A stretch of 6,082 bases of DNA from Nitratireductor sp. (GTDB taxonomy: Bacteria > Pseudomonadota > Alphaproteobacteria > Rhizobiales > Rhizobiaceae): NCBI GenBank assembly GCA_020441735.1, contig JAGRLQ010000225.1, positions 1 through 6,082 of the forward strand, in the 5' to 3' direction. Numbering within the stretch: the stretch's first letter is position 1; every line of letters begins with the position of its first letter. This document shows positions 5,440-6,082 of this stretch, piece by piece. Both the position numbers and the translations under genes were made by a program. The notes under the pieces were generated by a model, which did no database searches, had not been told where the DNA came from, and saw only the letters and a list, made by a program, of their open reading frames with translations.

Positions 5440-6082
5440 TTGGCCGTCTATACTGAAGTCAGCGACGAGCAGATATCCGCCCATCTGGCACAATATGACA
5501 TCGGCGAATTGCATGCCTTGAAGGGCATTGCAGGCGGCGTAGAAAACTCGAACTATCTGCTGACCACCGATGGCGGCAGTTTCATTCTGACGCTCTATGA
5601 GAAGCGCGTCGATCCTGCCGATCTGCCGTTTTTCCTCGGCCTGATGGAGCATCTGTCGCAAAGGGGCATCAATTGCCCCTTGCCGATCCGGATGAAGAAT
5701 GGCGAGGCCCTGGGCGAGCTGGCAGGGCGGCCCGCTGCCATCATCAGCTATCTCGACGGGTTCGAGGTTCGCCGTCCGCAGCCCGTTCATTGCCACCAGG
5801 TTGGCGAAGCGCTGGCGCAAATGCACTTGGCAGGAGAGGGTTTCGATCTCACCCGGCGCAACGGGTTGACGCTCGAAGACTGGCGCCCGCTGTTTGAACG
5901 GTCGCAAACCCGTGCAGACGAGGTTCAACAGGGCCTTGCTGGTCTGATCTCGGCAGAGCTCGATTTTCTGGAAGCCGAATGGCGCCGCGACCTGCCGGTT
6001 GGGGTCATTCATGCGGATCTGTTCACCGACAATGTCTTTTTCCTGAAGGGTGAACTCTCCGGCATCATCGATTTCTATTTCG
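5440..6082 (+). CDS. thrB: Homoserine kinase (APH-fold ThrB), N-terminal part, TTG start
   Basis: Homoserine kinase phosphorylates homoserine on the path to threonine. This is the form related to aminoglycoside phosphotransferases that rhizobia use, not the GHMP-fold enzyme of E. coli. The start is TTG 5440, giving M-A-V-Y-T-E-V, which matches the MAVYT start I recall for rhizobial ThrB. The frame is open to the right edge (214 codons); roughly a third of the gene is missing. Visible motifs are GGVENSNYLL (32-41), FILTLYEKR (48-56, with the likely ATP-binding K55), DLPFFLGLM, then the catalytic loop HADLFTDN (H191, D193, N198) and the metal-binding start of IIDFYF at the edge. It begins one base after the ispH stop, so the two are tightly coupled. 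The usual next gene, rnhA, would lie beyond the window (inference). No damage is visible. Confidence 0.93.
   Translation, partial: MAVYTEVSDEQISAHLAQYDIGELHALKGIAGGVENSNYLLTTDGGSFILTLYEKRVDPADLPFFLGLMEHLSQRGINCPLPIRMKNGEALGELAGRPAAIISYLDGFEVRRPQPVHCHQVGEALAQMHLAGEGFDLTRRNGLTLEDWRPLFERSQTRADEVQQGLAGLISAELDFLEAEWRRDLPVGVIHADLFTDNVFFLKGELSGIIDFYF

Noticed and set aside
5296..6012. Open frame on the - strand opposite the ispH end and thrB (238 codons)
   Set aside because: The + strand carries clear IspH and ThrB motifs over the same bases. The antisense product shows no family signature.
1..6082. Mobile element, CRISPR, tRNA or defence system
   Set aside because: I saw no direct repeats, transposase motifs, repeat-spacer pattern or tRNA-like cloverleaf. 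The bases are almost wholly taken up by housekeeping genes in a conserved order.

Overview
The window is a chromosomal piece of an alphaproteobacterium, most likely of the order Hyphomicrobiales (the Rhizobium, Brucella and Hoeflea side). This rests on the gene order, on the recognisable rhizobial style of the proteins (for example the IspH, CtaE and ThrB N-termini) and on the moderately high GC. The genus cannot be fixed by eye. All eight genes lie on the + strand and almost every base is coding. Both edges cut through a gene.

Layout. Positions 1-1605 hold the 3' end of ctaD (cytochrome aa3 oxidase subunit I), then ctaB (heme O synthase) and a 57-residue single-span CoxF-like protein at 1432-1605. 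ctaG (the copper chaperone for CuB) follows with a one-base overlap, then ctaE (subunit III). A strong hairpin with a short T run follows ctaE. After it come a DUF983 zinc-ribbon membrane protein, a SURF1-family oxidase assembly factor, ispH (last step of the MEP isoprenoid pathway, overlapping the SURF1 gene by one base) and the first two thirds of thrB (homoserine kinase of the APH fold, with a TTG start). The gaps contain three hairpins: 422-444, 2255-2272 and 3190-3221.

How the genes work together. The first block builds the aa3-type terminal oxidase. CtaD and CtaE are structural subunits, CtaB makes the farnesylated heme precursor, CtaG delivers copper to the CuB site in subunit I, and SURF1 helps heme a insertion. 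CoxF and DUF983 have no firmly assigned role, and their position suggests assembly or membrane helper functions. IspH supplies the IPP and DMAPP from which the farnesyl diphosphate used by CtaB is made, so its co-localisation is metabolically plausible. ThrB, of threonine biosynthesis, looks like a passenger of a conserved gene neighbourhood.

I see no mobile element, CRISPR array, tRNA, rRNA or plainly novel system. This is a well-ordered housekeeping region. The less explained parts are the two small membrane proteins, the intergenic hairpins and the joining of respiratory assembly to isoprenoid and threonine genes.
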